NCBI GenBank assembly: GCA_934254815.1
Contig: CAKQME010000006.1
Span: 73,577 to 137,576 of the forward strand
From: an uncultured Clostridia bacterium
GTDB lineage: Bacteria; Bacillota; Clostridia; Christensenellales; Borkfalkiaceae
Direction of reading: 5' to 3'
DNA length: 64,000 nt
The translations under genes and the position numbers were made by a program. This document shows, in pieces, positions 8,539 through 16,744 of this stretch. The notes beneath the pieces were generated by a model that saw only the letters and a list, made by a program, of their open reading frames with translations, did not search any database and was not told the origin of the DNA. Position 1 is the stretch's first letter, and every line of letters begins with the position of its first letter.

Positions 8539-9442
8539 AATGCACCCACCTGTTAGTTCTGAAAATTATTAAAGTCAACACGCCCACGATCAGGCAAAGC
8601 ACCCACGCCATAGCGCAGGCAAGCCCGCTGCTGTCGCGTTGGAACATCGTTTCGTAAATACACATAACCACCGTCTGCAAAGCGTTATCGGCTCCGCCGC
8701 GCGAATCGCCGGTAAGAACGTAAGGTCCGTCGAAGAGCTGCAACGCGCCTATCATTCCCATAATCAGATTATAAAATATATAAGGCGTAGTGAGCGGAAG
8801 AGTTATCTTTATAAACTGCGTGAATTTATTAGCCCCGTCTAAAGAAGCGGCTTCGTAATAGGTTCTGTCGACCGAGCGTATGCCCGCCGACCATATTATC
8901 GACCCGCCGCCGACGTGGAAAGTTCCGAGCCAGATATAAGCCCAAAGCAGATTTTCGGGCGCGGTGAAAGATATCGCGTTCAGCCCCAGACCCTGCGTGA
9001 GCAACACGTTGAACACTCCGTATTCCTCGTTGAGCATATCCGCCCACACCCTGCCGGAAACGACGGCGGGGATAAGCGCGGGCAGATAGTAGAGCGTGAG
9101 CAGAAATTTATTGCCCTTTACCCTTGCGCAGAGAAAGGTCGCAAGCAGATAACCGAGAATCATTCCGAGCGGAACGGATATAACGGTATACTTGAAAGTT
9201 ACCCACAGCGAGTGAAAAAACTCCTGATGAACCACTCCGCCCTCGCTCGAAAAAATATCTCTGAAATTCTGCCAGCCGACAAACTCCATAATTCTCATAC
9301 GCTTATCGTAAAAACTATAAACTATCGACGATAAAAGCGGATAAAGAGTAAATATCAACAATCCGAGTACCAGCGGCGAAACGAGCAGCCAACCCCATAC
9401 GTCGGCTAAAAGCTGTCGCTTTGAAATTCTTTTTGCGTTCAT
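8522..9442 (-). CDS. carbohydrate ABC transporter permease, MalF/UgpA type
   Basis: The 306-residue protein has an N-terminal helix (LLVSPLVLGLLIFTLYPLLS), about six helices in all and the EAA loop YEAASLDGANKFTQFIKITL. It forms the translocation pore with the MalG-type partner. It begins 5 nt after the binding-protein stop without a strong ribosome site, so translation is probably coupled. Confidence 0.93.
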   Translation of the reverse strand: MNAKRISKRQLLADVWGWLLVSPLVLGLLIFTLYPLLSSIVYSFYDKRMRIMEFVGWQNFRDIFSSEGGVVHQEFFHSLWVTFKYTVISVPLGMILGYLLATFLCARVKGNKFLLTLYYLPALIPAVVSGRVWADMLNEEYGVFNVLLTQGLGLNAISFTAPENLLWAYIWLGTFHVGGGSIIWSAGIRSVDRTYYEAASLDGANKFTQFIKITLPLTTPYIFYNLIMGMIGALQLFDGPYVLTGDSRGGADNALQTVVMCIYETMFQRDSSGLACAMAWVLCLIVGVLTLIIFRTNRWVHYADED

Positions 9443-9447
9443 AATAA

Positions 9448-10821
9448 TTATTTTTTGATATACGCCTTGGTCGCGTCGTATAATTTTTTGACGATAACTG
9501 CCGCGTCGGTAGTTTTGCCGAGATTGTTGGCTATCTCGTTTTTACTGTCGGTATATACGGCGAATTCGTTTTTAATGTTTATTCCGCGCGCGTAAGTCGC
9601 CGGGATAAGCGTATTGCCCCTGAAGATAAACGCGCTCTGATCTACGTTTTCAAGCCCCTCGACCTTAGTCCAGTTGCCGTCGGCAGTGAGCTGCGAAGAA
9701 ATTATCGGCACGCACGAACCCGCGCTCGCTATTATCTTCTGCCCCTCTTCGCTCGCCGTGAATTTTATGAACTCCCACGCAAGCGTCTTGTTTTTACTGT
9801 TCGAGTTGAGCGCGTAACCGCTTGAGCCGAACGACACGAACGTTTCGGTATCGGTAAGCCCCGTAATCGAATCGGTGAACTTCGGCAGCGGCGCGAACGC
9901 AACTTCTATCTTTCCGTCCGAGACGACCCCCGTAACAGACGGGCGCGTGCCTATCCACATAGCTTCGAAGCCGTTTGTGAATTGACCCTGACCCGCGGGG
10001 GAATACTTTTCGGACACGAGTTTATTCATAAAATCGAACGCCTTGACCGTCTGAGCGTAAGCGGGATTTTCTGGGTTGAAACCGGTATCCATATTTTCCA
10101 CGTCCACGCAGTTGCCGCCGAACGAACGGACTATACAGTTATATACGGGGTTCCAGAACAGATCCGCCGCGAGCGGGTAATAGTTCTTTGACGATTTACC
10201 GTATTTGGTATCGAGCGCGGTTCTTATTTCAGCAAGCAGTTCGAGGCAGGCGTCCCAAGTCCAGTTTTCCCAGTTATCGCCGTATTTCGCCTTGGTCGGA
10301 ACTTCGTTTTCAAGCCCTATTTTCTTGAACAGGCTTACGTTTATAAACAGCGTAATCTGGTCGAAAGAACGCGGCATATACGCTATCTTCCCGCCGTAGG
10401 TACGCGCGGAATCGATAATGGTTTTATCGTATTTAGACATATCGAAATCGCTGTCGGCTTCGATAATTTCGTCGAGCGTTTCGAATACTTCGCCCGCAAC
10501 GTTCGTACCTGATTTATCGTCGTAAGTATAAATTATATCGCCAAGCGTATTACTTGCTTCGAGTCCGCTTAAACTCTGTTGATAAGTTCCCGTAGTGAAC
10601 GTCGACGGAGCGAGAAATTTTACCTTGACGCCCTCTTTTTCCTTTTTCGCGACGAATGCTTTCTGAAGTCTCGAATTGAGCATTATTTCTTCGTCGGAAT
10701 TGCCTACCGTAACGCGGAGAGTCTGAACGCCCTCTTCGACGCTTTCATCCGTCGGCTTTTTGCAGGCGGCAAGCCCGAAGCACACCGCCATAGCCAGTAC
10801 AAAACTGATAATTCTTTTCAT
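9448..10821 (-). CDS. extracellular solute-binding lipoprotein (sugar ABC importer)
   Basis: Family-1-type sugar-binding protein of 457 residues. The signal peptide ends in the lipobox LAAC, so it is anchored outside the membrane. Typical features are LRVTVGNSDEEIMLNSRLQKAF near the mature start, AYMPRSFDQITLFINVSLFKKIG (the hinge region) and AWEFIKFTASEEGQKI near the end. ATG 10821 is preferred over 10827 because AAGGA is then 9-10 nt away. It delivers substrate to the two permeases below. The ligand is unknown; the neighbouring uronide enzymes suggest acidic or rhamnose-containing oligosaccharides. Confidence 0.9.
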   Translation of the reverse strand: MKRIISFVLAMAVCFGLAACKKPTDESVEEGVQTLRVTVGNSDEEIMLNSRLQKAFVAKKEKEGVKVKFLAPSTFTTGTYQQSLSGLEASNTLGDIIYTYDDKSGTNVAGEVFETLDEIIEADSDFDMSKYDKTIIDSARTYGGKIAYMPRSFDQITLFINVSLFKKIGLENEVPTKAKYGDNWENWTWDACLELLAEIRTALDTKYGKSSKNYYPLAADLFWNPVYNCIVRSFGGNCVDVENMDTGFNPENPAYAQTVKAFDFMNKLVSEKYSPAGQGQFTNGFEAMWIGTRPSVTGVVSDGKIEVAFAPLPKFTDSITGLTDTETFVSFGSSGYALNSNSKNKTLAWEFIKFTASEEGQKIIASAGSCVPIISSQLTADGNWTKVEGLENVDQSAFIFRGNTLIPATYARGINIKNEFAVYTDSKNEIANNLGKTTDAAVIVKKLYDATKAYIKK

Positions 10822-10833
10822 ATACATATTTCC

Positions 10834-13263
10834 TTATTTAACCTCTATAACGCAGTTTCCGAAATCGACAACCACGTTGATTTTTCCGTTTTCGCGTTTG
10901 AAATCGGTTGTTTCTTTGCCGTTTACATATACTTTTGCGTTAGCTTTATCTTTCAGCGTAACGTTTGCTTTTGCTGTTCCGTCGCCGCCGCGCACGCCCG
11001 ATATCACGACTTTATTATCACGGACGTACAAATCGTACTTCGCGCCGTAAAACCGCAAATTGGTCATAGCCATATAGCTTAAATCGGCGGGCAGGTCGGG
11101 CGCGACCGTCAACTGATTGTATTTTACGCTGTCAAGCCCGAAATAGAGCGACGGAACGGTTGCGTACAGCAGCGCGGATTCGTAAAACTCGTAATCCAGC
11201 CCGACCGCGCCTACTGCGCCGTTGCCCGAAAGTTTCCACTTTCTGCCGCCCTCTGCCATCATTTCGCCGTAGTACACGTTATAAAACGCCATACCCTCGC
11301 CGCCTGCGGCTTTTACTTTTTCGTACCAGGTCTGTATACCCTTGAAACGTTTGAAAGAGTAATCGTTTCCGCCGTAAGCCTTTCTCGCCAGAAGATCGTA
11401 ATACGCAACGTGCATAGAAGCCCCGCCGTTCTGTATGTCTTTGCCGAAATCGTCGTTGACGTGAATCGAAACGTGGTCTTTTTCGTTACTGCGGGTGTTT
11501 ACTCTCGGCGCGAACTCGTACATATAGATATCTTCGCCAGAGGAATCGTCGCCCGCCACGGTGCGTTCGCCGTCTATCCAGCTCATTATGCTCTTCGCCT
11601 GTTCGTCGGAGGCTATCCCCAGCGCAACGGCGTACAGATTGAATTCTGTATGTCCGTAATCCATAGGCTCGCCTTTCAAGCCGCCCTCGCGGATATTGCC
11701 GTCCTCGTCGAGGTCGTCGGAGTTCTCGTCATATATAGCCCACGCGAATCTGCCCGTTTTCGGGTTCCACAAACCGCCTTTATCGTAATCTTTACGAACG
11801 TTCTGTTTAACTTCTTCTGCAAGTTTAAGAAGCGTTTCCGGGGTGTAACTCCACGCGATATCCTCCGCGCCGTCGGCGTAAGGATGCGGGTTTCTGATTT
11901 TACTTTCCGAAGTTATACCCTTAGCCGCAGCGAGTTCTTCTATTCTCGCCATGGCTTCGAGCGAATTATAAAATTCTATGTTGGATTGCAGATTGATCGT
12001 TCCCGTAGGCATACAATCGTACCAGCCGTTACCCTGCAAGCCGTAATAGTACATAGGAACGTAAGTCGTCGTCTTGCCCCAGACGTAGTCTGTTTTAATA
12101 AGCCCGTCTTTGCCGCCGAGCGCGTAAATTTCGAACATCGCGGCTTTTCTGAGATCGTCAAGATGCCTTTCGAGCATATCGAAATCACCCGTAAACGAAA
12201 TCCACTCTTCCATAGCGTTTATATACCAGGCGTTGTTGTTAGTAAGGCGCGTATCGGTCTGCAGACGGATATAGTTGAAATCTACCGTCGCGTTGAGCTT
12301 TTTGCCGTCGTCGGGGATAATTTCGACCTTGAGGTTCGTCAGCTTTTTATCCGCGCCCCAGGACGGATGAAGATAGGCGGGAAACCACGCCGCCATATAA
12401 TCGTTGCCCGTAATCTCCCTGTTATACATAGCGTCGGTATAATACGACATCGAATACCACTCGTCGTCGTTTTCTATCTGCCAGGAAACGACTATATCCT
12501 TGATATTCGGGTATAAACCGCCGCCGTCTTTATTCTTTATGCCGAAAGCTATTTCGATAAGCGGAGCGTATTTTAAAAGCGCGTGATCCTCTTCTTCGGC
12601 GTCTTTGGCGAGCCAGAATATTTCCGGCGATTCGTAAACCATGCTCTGATTTACCGCGCCCTGAAAATCTATCGTCCAGTAGCCGCCCGAAACGGCGCCC
12701 GCTGTCGAACCGTTCATAGTCCAGCCCTGCGTGTCCTCGTCGTTGAATTCGGCGGAGTAATTCCCCGTCTGCGAACAGTACACGAACGGCCAGCCGAGAC
12801 CGCCGCCCCCGTTCGTATTCGTACCCGTCTGATTTCTGACGTAACATTCGTCCATTACCGAGCCGTACTGCGTGACGTAGTACGCGTCAAGTTCGGAACT
12901 CAGGTTATAAGACGGATCGTAACCGTTTACGTTCTCGCTCGTAGAGTTATAAAACGAAATGAATTTGGCTTCGGGGTCTTTCTGATACATTCTGCCCGTA
13001 CCCTGTTTTACAACGCCGATACTCTTGCTCGTGTTGTCGCGGATATGGCGGGAATAGTAGTCGTTGAGAAAATCGTCGAACCCCGAATCGGAGGAATAGA
13101 ACTTCAAGCCCGCGCCCTCGTTTCTGACCGTTTCAAGTCCGTTTTTAATATACAACATACCGTCGCCCGTCGCGACGTCGTTTTTCCCGCCCCCGCACGA
13201 GCATAAGCCCGTAACGACGGCAAGCGTTAAACCTATTCCGCTTAAAAATCTCTTCTTATTCAT
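10834..13263 (-). CDS. exported lipoprotein with a six-hairpin glycosidase-like domain
   Basis: The 809-residue protein has a lipoprotein signal (lipobox-like CSCGGG near residue 22). Residues about 100-330 look like a beta-rich domain. From about 335 a helical region (WYINAMEEWISFTGDFDMLERHLDDLR, followed by repeated helix pairs) resembles the (alpha/alpha)6 barrel of GH63/GH78-type enzymes, ending in a small beta domain (VKVNGKE-like turns). A glycosidase role is inferred, and no catalytic pair is identified. It lies directly before the binding protein, so a surface enzyme that prepares substrate for import is likely. Its start overlaps the previous gene by 8 bp. Confidence 0.6.
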   Translation of the reverse strand: MNKKRFLSGIGLTLAVVTGLCSCGGGKNDVATGDGMLYIKNGLETVRNEGAGLKFYSSDSGFDDFLNDYYSRHIRDNTSKSIGVVKQGTGRMYQKDPEAKFISFYNSTSENVNGYDPSYNLSSELDAYYVTQYGSVMDECYVRNQTGTNTNGGGGLGWPFVYCSQTGNYSAEFNDEDTQGWTMNGSTAGAVSGGYWTIDFQGAVNQSMVYESPEIFWLAKDAEEEDHALLKYAPLIEIAFGIKNKDGGGLYPNIKDIVVSWQIENDDEWYSMSYYTDAMYNREITGNDYMAAWFPAYLHPSWGADKKLTNLKVEIIPDDGKKLNATVDFNYIRLQTDTRLTNNNAWYINAMEEWISFTGDFDMLERHLDDLRKAAMFEIYALGGKDGLIKTDYVWGKTTTYVPMYYYGLQGNGWYDCMPTGTINLQSNIEFYNSLEAMARIEELAAAKGITSESKIRNPHPYADGAEDIAWSYTPETLLKLAEEVKQNVRKDYDKGGLWNPKTGRFAWAIYDENSDDLDEDGNIREGGLKGEPMDYGHTEFNLYAVALGIASDEQAKSIMSWIDGERTVAGDDSSGEDIYMYEFAPRVNTRSNEKDHVSIHVNDDFGKDIQNGGASMHVAYYDLLARKAYGGNDYSFKRFKGIQTWYEKVKAAGGEGMAFYNVYYGEMMAEGGRKWKLSGNGAVGAVGLDYEFYESALLYATVPSLYFGLDSVKYNQLTVAPDLPADLSYMAMTNLRFYGAKYDLYVRDNKVVISGVRGGDGTAKANVTLKDKANAKVYVNGKETTDFKRENGKINVVVDFGNCVIEVK

Positions 13264-16200
13264 TTTCGCTTTTCCTCCCGCGGGCGATAACTACGGCAAC
13301 CGCGAATACCAAAGTAATTGCCACCGCCGCGCAATCCGTAACGCCGCCGGCGCAACCGCCTTTACTCTGTCCGCTCTGCGATTCGTCGGGCTGATCGGGT
13401 TCGTATTCCCTTCTCTCGGTAACGTCGTCGAATCTCGACTGATTGCCTTTCGCGTTTTCGGCGGTTATTTCGAATTTCATATCCCTGTCGATACAGAGCA
13501 AAGTCGGGGTAGTAAAGCCCGCTTTGAATTCTACCGACATAGCCTTGCCGACGCCCATCGTCTTTGCGAGCGCGCTGGACTCCGCAACGTTTATAGCCAT
13601 ATGTTTGCCGCCGTTGAGGTTAAAGCCGAGATAGGCTATTCTTATGAGTTCGCCGTCGCCGTTTTCATAGTCGATCTGCAACCACTCGCGTATGCTCTTG
13701 CCGTTTACGAGAAGTTTATCCGTCGCGGAATAGAACGCTCCGTTTCTGGCAAGTCCGTAATTTACGAGTTCGCTCGTCGCGCTCTGTTTTCTGCCCGTCA
13801 TCTGATCTTCGAGCGAAGATTGCATCTGCCCTATAGGCAAGTTATTCGCAGGACCGTTGAACGTTACCCAGATAGACTTGAATTTATCGTCTTTCGACTG
13901 GAACCCGTCGAGCGGAGTCTTCGTCGGGTCGTCGGGGTCGGTACTCTGAGAAACCGACATTTCGACAACCTCTATGCCGACGTAACCGCTCTTTTTCTTA
14001 ACTTCGTCAAAGTCGGGCAAAAGGTCGAAACGCATGAGTTTTCCGTCGTATACGAACGTTTCGTCGTCTACGGTCTTAAGCTTCTTGCCTCCGCCGTAAT
14101 CGACTATCGTCGCGCCGCCCTTTATTATAATTTCGTTGTCGCCGTAGGGGTCGAACACCGTCGGCACGGTTATTATCGTAAGGAAATTGCCCTCTACGCG
14201 ACAATCCGCCGCGCTGTTCTGCATAAGTCTTTTCAGTTTATAATCGTTTATAACGATAGAGTTAAGCAGATCGTCGTTCACCTTGCTTGCGGGTATTTCG
14301 ACCGACGATTTAAGTCTGAACAGCACTCTGCCGTTCGGGTTTGCCGAAGTAGCTTCTTCTAAAGTAGGCGATTCGATATATGTGAAAATCGCTTCTTCTT
14401 CGACGAAACTCGTGAGCGTGAAGTTATGGAACATAAGGTTTATCGAGTAATATTTTTCCTCTTCCGCCGTTCTGTTTTCGCTCGTCTTTTCATAGAGAAT
14501 TATTATTTTGGAGACGTAACCGTTTTCGTCTGCGAATTTTTCAAGCGGAATACGGAATTTGCCCCACTGTCTTTTACTCAGCGTAACGCTTTCGCCGTCG
14601 CTTGTATCGGCGGCGTTATACTTCAACGCCTTGAGATAATACGCACTCGCGGTCTCTTCTCTGTAGCCGCCGTCGGCTATCTGCGCCCAGGCAAGCGTTT
14701 CCATATCGAGATAAGTATAATCGCTCGCTTTTATAGGTTCGCGGAAACAAAGAGTTACGAATCTGCCCGCCGAAATACGCATTGTGGAATATTTATAGTC
14801 GGTTGTAGCTACTCCACCCACCGCGACCGACGCGCCGTTAGAACGGAACACCTTTGCGGAAGCGTATTCGTCGCCTAAATAACCCGTAAGGCAACCGCCG
14901 TCGAAAAAGTACACGTCGTCGTCATTAGCCGTAAGTATTTTTTCGTCGGTTGCGGTCTCTTCGGCGGAAAACTTAATGTTGGCAAGATAGAACAAATCGC
15001 TTTTGCCCGTTTTATTTCTCGCTTCGGAAAAACTTTCGAGCGCGGTTTTAAAGTCTATAACTACCGCAAACCGCTCTATATACTTAATTCCGCTATCCGA
15101 GAAGTCTGCCCTTAAAGTTGTAAAGCTGCCCGCGCTTATTTCGCCCGCGTAGGCTTTCGACTGTATTGTTCTGCCGCTTTCGTCTAAACCGTAAGCGTAA
15201 AGCCACGCCGAAAACTTATGCGGTTTACCGTCGCCGTCGCGGAAAAACTCTTTTGCTCCGTCCTGCGGATAAAATCCCGCTTCCATAGTCAGCACGGGAA
15301 CGCTTTTCACCTCCGCAAGACCGCTCAACGCGCCCTCGAAGCCGTTTACCATACCGTTGTTGCCGCTGTAATACACTTCGCCGTAACCGTAAGTCTGATA
15401 CCATATAGTGGTTTTATCGTAATCGGCATAACCGCCTATACCCGTACCCGCGTTTTCGTGATAGTCTTTATCGGCTAAAACGTTAAGGTTAAGCCCTTTA
15501 TAAACTTTATCGTCGTTATGCAGGATAACCGCGTTATCGCGCGATTTTTCCCATTCGAAAGCCGTCGCGCCGAGTTTTTCTCTCAGTTCCGCGTTCGTGA
15601 TAAGCAATGCGCCGCTCGTAATAAGGTCGTCTTTGCCGATAAAATACGCCGTAAGCGTAATATCTTCGGTCACGGGCGCGGAAAAATCATAAAACGCTCC
15701 GTTTACTTTCCAGCCGATAAATTCGTAACCCTGCTTTACGGGTTTTTCGGCGGGAGCTTCAACTATCTCTCCGCCCGTCACTTCAACTACCGTTTTAACG
15801 CCGTCGACGTCGAACGTAACCGCGAAATTATTGCTTTTCCATACGCCGTTTTCGTAGGTATACGACATTGTTTTGCCGTAAGTATACGTTCTGTTCGTCC
15901 ACTTTTCATAGCCCAGAGCGGTATTGTCCTTGTTTTCGTGCAAGGTAAAAGTAAAGTCTTTGGCAATTTCGAATTTATCCCCGTTCAACGGAGTATTGCC
16001 GAGTCCCTGTATAACCGAGCCGTTGAACAGATATTGCAGACCTTTTCCGTCGTATATAACTCTGTACGGAGTTTCAGTCGCGTTGCCGCGCGTATAAGTT
16101 ATTTTGCTTCTATCCACACTGTCGGTTATCGTCTTTGTGCCTGCCGCCCAAACGGTACGGTCATTGCTTTCAACCGCAAGAGCGACTTCGTTCGCGCCCT

Positions 16201-16348
16201 GCCAGTCCGACTTTCTGACGATATAGTCGTTGGGCCAGATATAAATTTTAGTCTCTTCAGCCGCCGCGTTAATACCGATTATCGCCGCAAAACTTAAAAA
16301 ACAAGCCGCTATCGCCGCTAAAACGGCGGTAAATAATTTTTTAGTCAT
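13256..16348 (-). CDS. membrane-anchored exported protein with InlB-type repeat
   Basis: The 1030-residue protein starts with a signal peptide. Residues about 35-175 form a module (IYIWPNDYIV, SKITYTR, NTPLNGDKFEIA, KWTNRTYTYGK) that is repeated in the protein encoded at 16745. An InlB/Listeria-Bacteroides repeat follows (GYEFIGWKVNGAFYDFS) and then long beta-rich regions. A Cys/Gly-rich stretch and one helix (VAITLVFAVAVVIARGRK) close it, anchoring it in the membrane with a basic tail inside. No enzyme domain is recognised; a glycan-binding or surface scaffold role is inferred from the operon. AGGAG lies 6 nt before the ATG. Confidence 0.75.
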   Translation of the reverse strand: MTKKLFTAVLAAIAACFLSFAAIIGINAAAEETKIYIWPNDYIVRKSDWQGANEVALAVESNDRTVWAAGTKTITDSVDRSKITYTRGNATETPYRVIYDGKGLQYLFNGSVIQGLGNTPLNGDKFEIAKDFTFTLHENKDNTALGYEKWTNRTYTYGKTMSYTYENGVWKSNNFAVTFDVDGVKTVVEVTGGEIVEAPAEKPVKQGYEFIGWKVNGAFYDFSAPVTEDITLTAYFIGKDDLITSGALLITNAELREKLGATAFEWEKSRDNAVILHNDDKVYKGLNLNVLADKDYHENAGTGIGGYADYDKTTIWYQTYGYGEVYYSGNNGMVNGFEGALSGLAEVKSVPVLTMEAGFYPQDGAKEFFRDGDGKPHKFSAWLYAYGLDESGRTIQSKAYAGEISAGSFTTLRADFSDSGIKYIERFAVVIDFKTALESFSEARNKTGKSDLFYLANIKFSAEETATDEKILTANDDDVYFFDGGCLTGYLGDEYASAKVFRSNGASVAVGGVATTDYKYSTMRISAGRFVTLCFREPIKASDYTYLDMETLAWAQIADGGYREETASAYYLKALKYNAADTSDGESVTLSKRQWGKFRIPLEKFADENGYVSKIIILYEKTSENRTAEEEKYYSINLMFHNFTLTSFVEEEAIFTYIESPTLEEATSANPNGRVLFRLKSSVEIPASKVNDDLLNSIVINDYKLKRLMQNSAADCRVEGNFLTIITVPTVFDPYGDNEIIIKGGATIVDYGGGKKLKTVDDETFVYDGKLMRFDLLPDFDEVKKKSGYVGIEVVEMSVSQSTDPDDPTKTPLDGFQSKDDKFKSIWVTFNGPANNLPIGQMQSSLEDQMTGRKQSATSELVNYGLARNGAFYSATDKLLVNGKSIREWLQIDYENGDGELIRIAYLGFNLNGGKHMAINVAESSALAKTMGVGKAMSVEFKAGFTTPTLLCIDRDMKFEITAENAKGNQSRFDDVTERREYEPDQPDESQSGQSKGGCAGGVTDCAAVAITLVFAVAVVIARGRKSENE

Positions 16349-16598
16349 TCTGTTCTCCTATCTGAATCTCTCCGAGCGACCAACCCGAATCGGGTAAAGG
16401 CTTTATTTCGCCCTCCGTCTTTTCGTCGCCGTCGTTTTCGTCGCGACTGTCCGCGCCGTTGCCGCTCTCGCTTAAACTATCGTCTATGCATTCGCTGTCA
16501 AACGGCGTTTCGCCGTCGCCGCGTTCCGTTTTGCAAGCTGCTAAAGCAAAACAAAACGCGAGCGACAAACTCAACAAAACGAGTATAAATCTCTTCAT
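16341..16598 (-). CDS. small acidic lipoprotein
   Basis: The 85-residue protein is mostly a signal peptide with lipobox LAAC at about residue 21, followed by a very acidic, low-complexity stretch (GNGADSRDENDGDEK) and a short tail. No family is recognised. Its stop overlaps the next start by 8 bp, and it begins 6 nt after the stop of the 40-residue ORF. It may be a surface tether or linker. Confidence 0.7.
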   Translation of the reverse strand: MKRFILVLLSLSLAFCFALAACKTERGDGETPFDSECIDDSLSESGNGADSRDENDGDEKTEGEIKPLPDSGWSLGEIQIGEQND

Positions 16599-16604
16599 TG
16601 CCGA

Positions 16605-16727
16605 TTACATATCCGATACGTCTACTTCTTCAAGCCCGAAAGAATTTTCGTTCAATCCGCTTTCGGTAATAACGTCAGTTACGATTTTAAATGCCGAAAC
16701 GCTCGGCTTTTCATATTTCTTTTTCAT
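16605..16727 (-). CDS. 40-residue small protein (KYEKP...DVIT type)
   Basis: The frame starts at ATG 16727 with AAAGGAG about 8 nt upstream and ends in TAA at 16605. The peptide begins MKKKYEKPSVSAF, has DVITESG in the middle and an acidic end (LEEVDVSDM). Similar short peptides (Lys-rich start, EKP, then DVI/T-S) turn up beside exported proteins in gut Clostridia; I recall the type but know no function for it. There is no signal peptide. It is co-transcribed between the two InlB-type proteins and directly precedes the small lipoprotein. Confidence 0.75.
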   Translation of the reverse strand: MKKKYEKPSVSAFKIVTDVITESGLNENSFGLEEVDVSDM

Positions 16728-16744
16728 ATTTTCCGCTCCTTTGC

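Noticed and set aside
11410..12516. 368-codon plus-strand frame
   Set aside because: It lies opposite the 809-residue lipoprotein gene; composition is typical of an antisense shadow.
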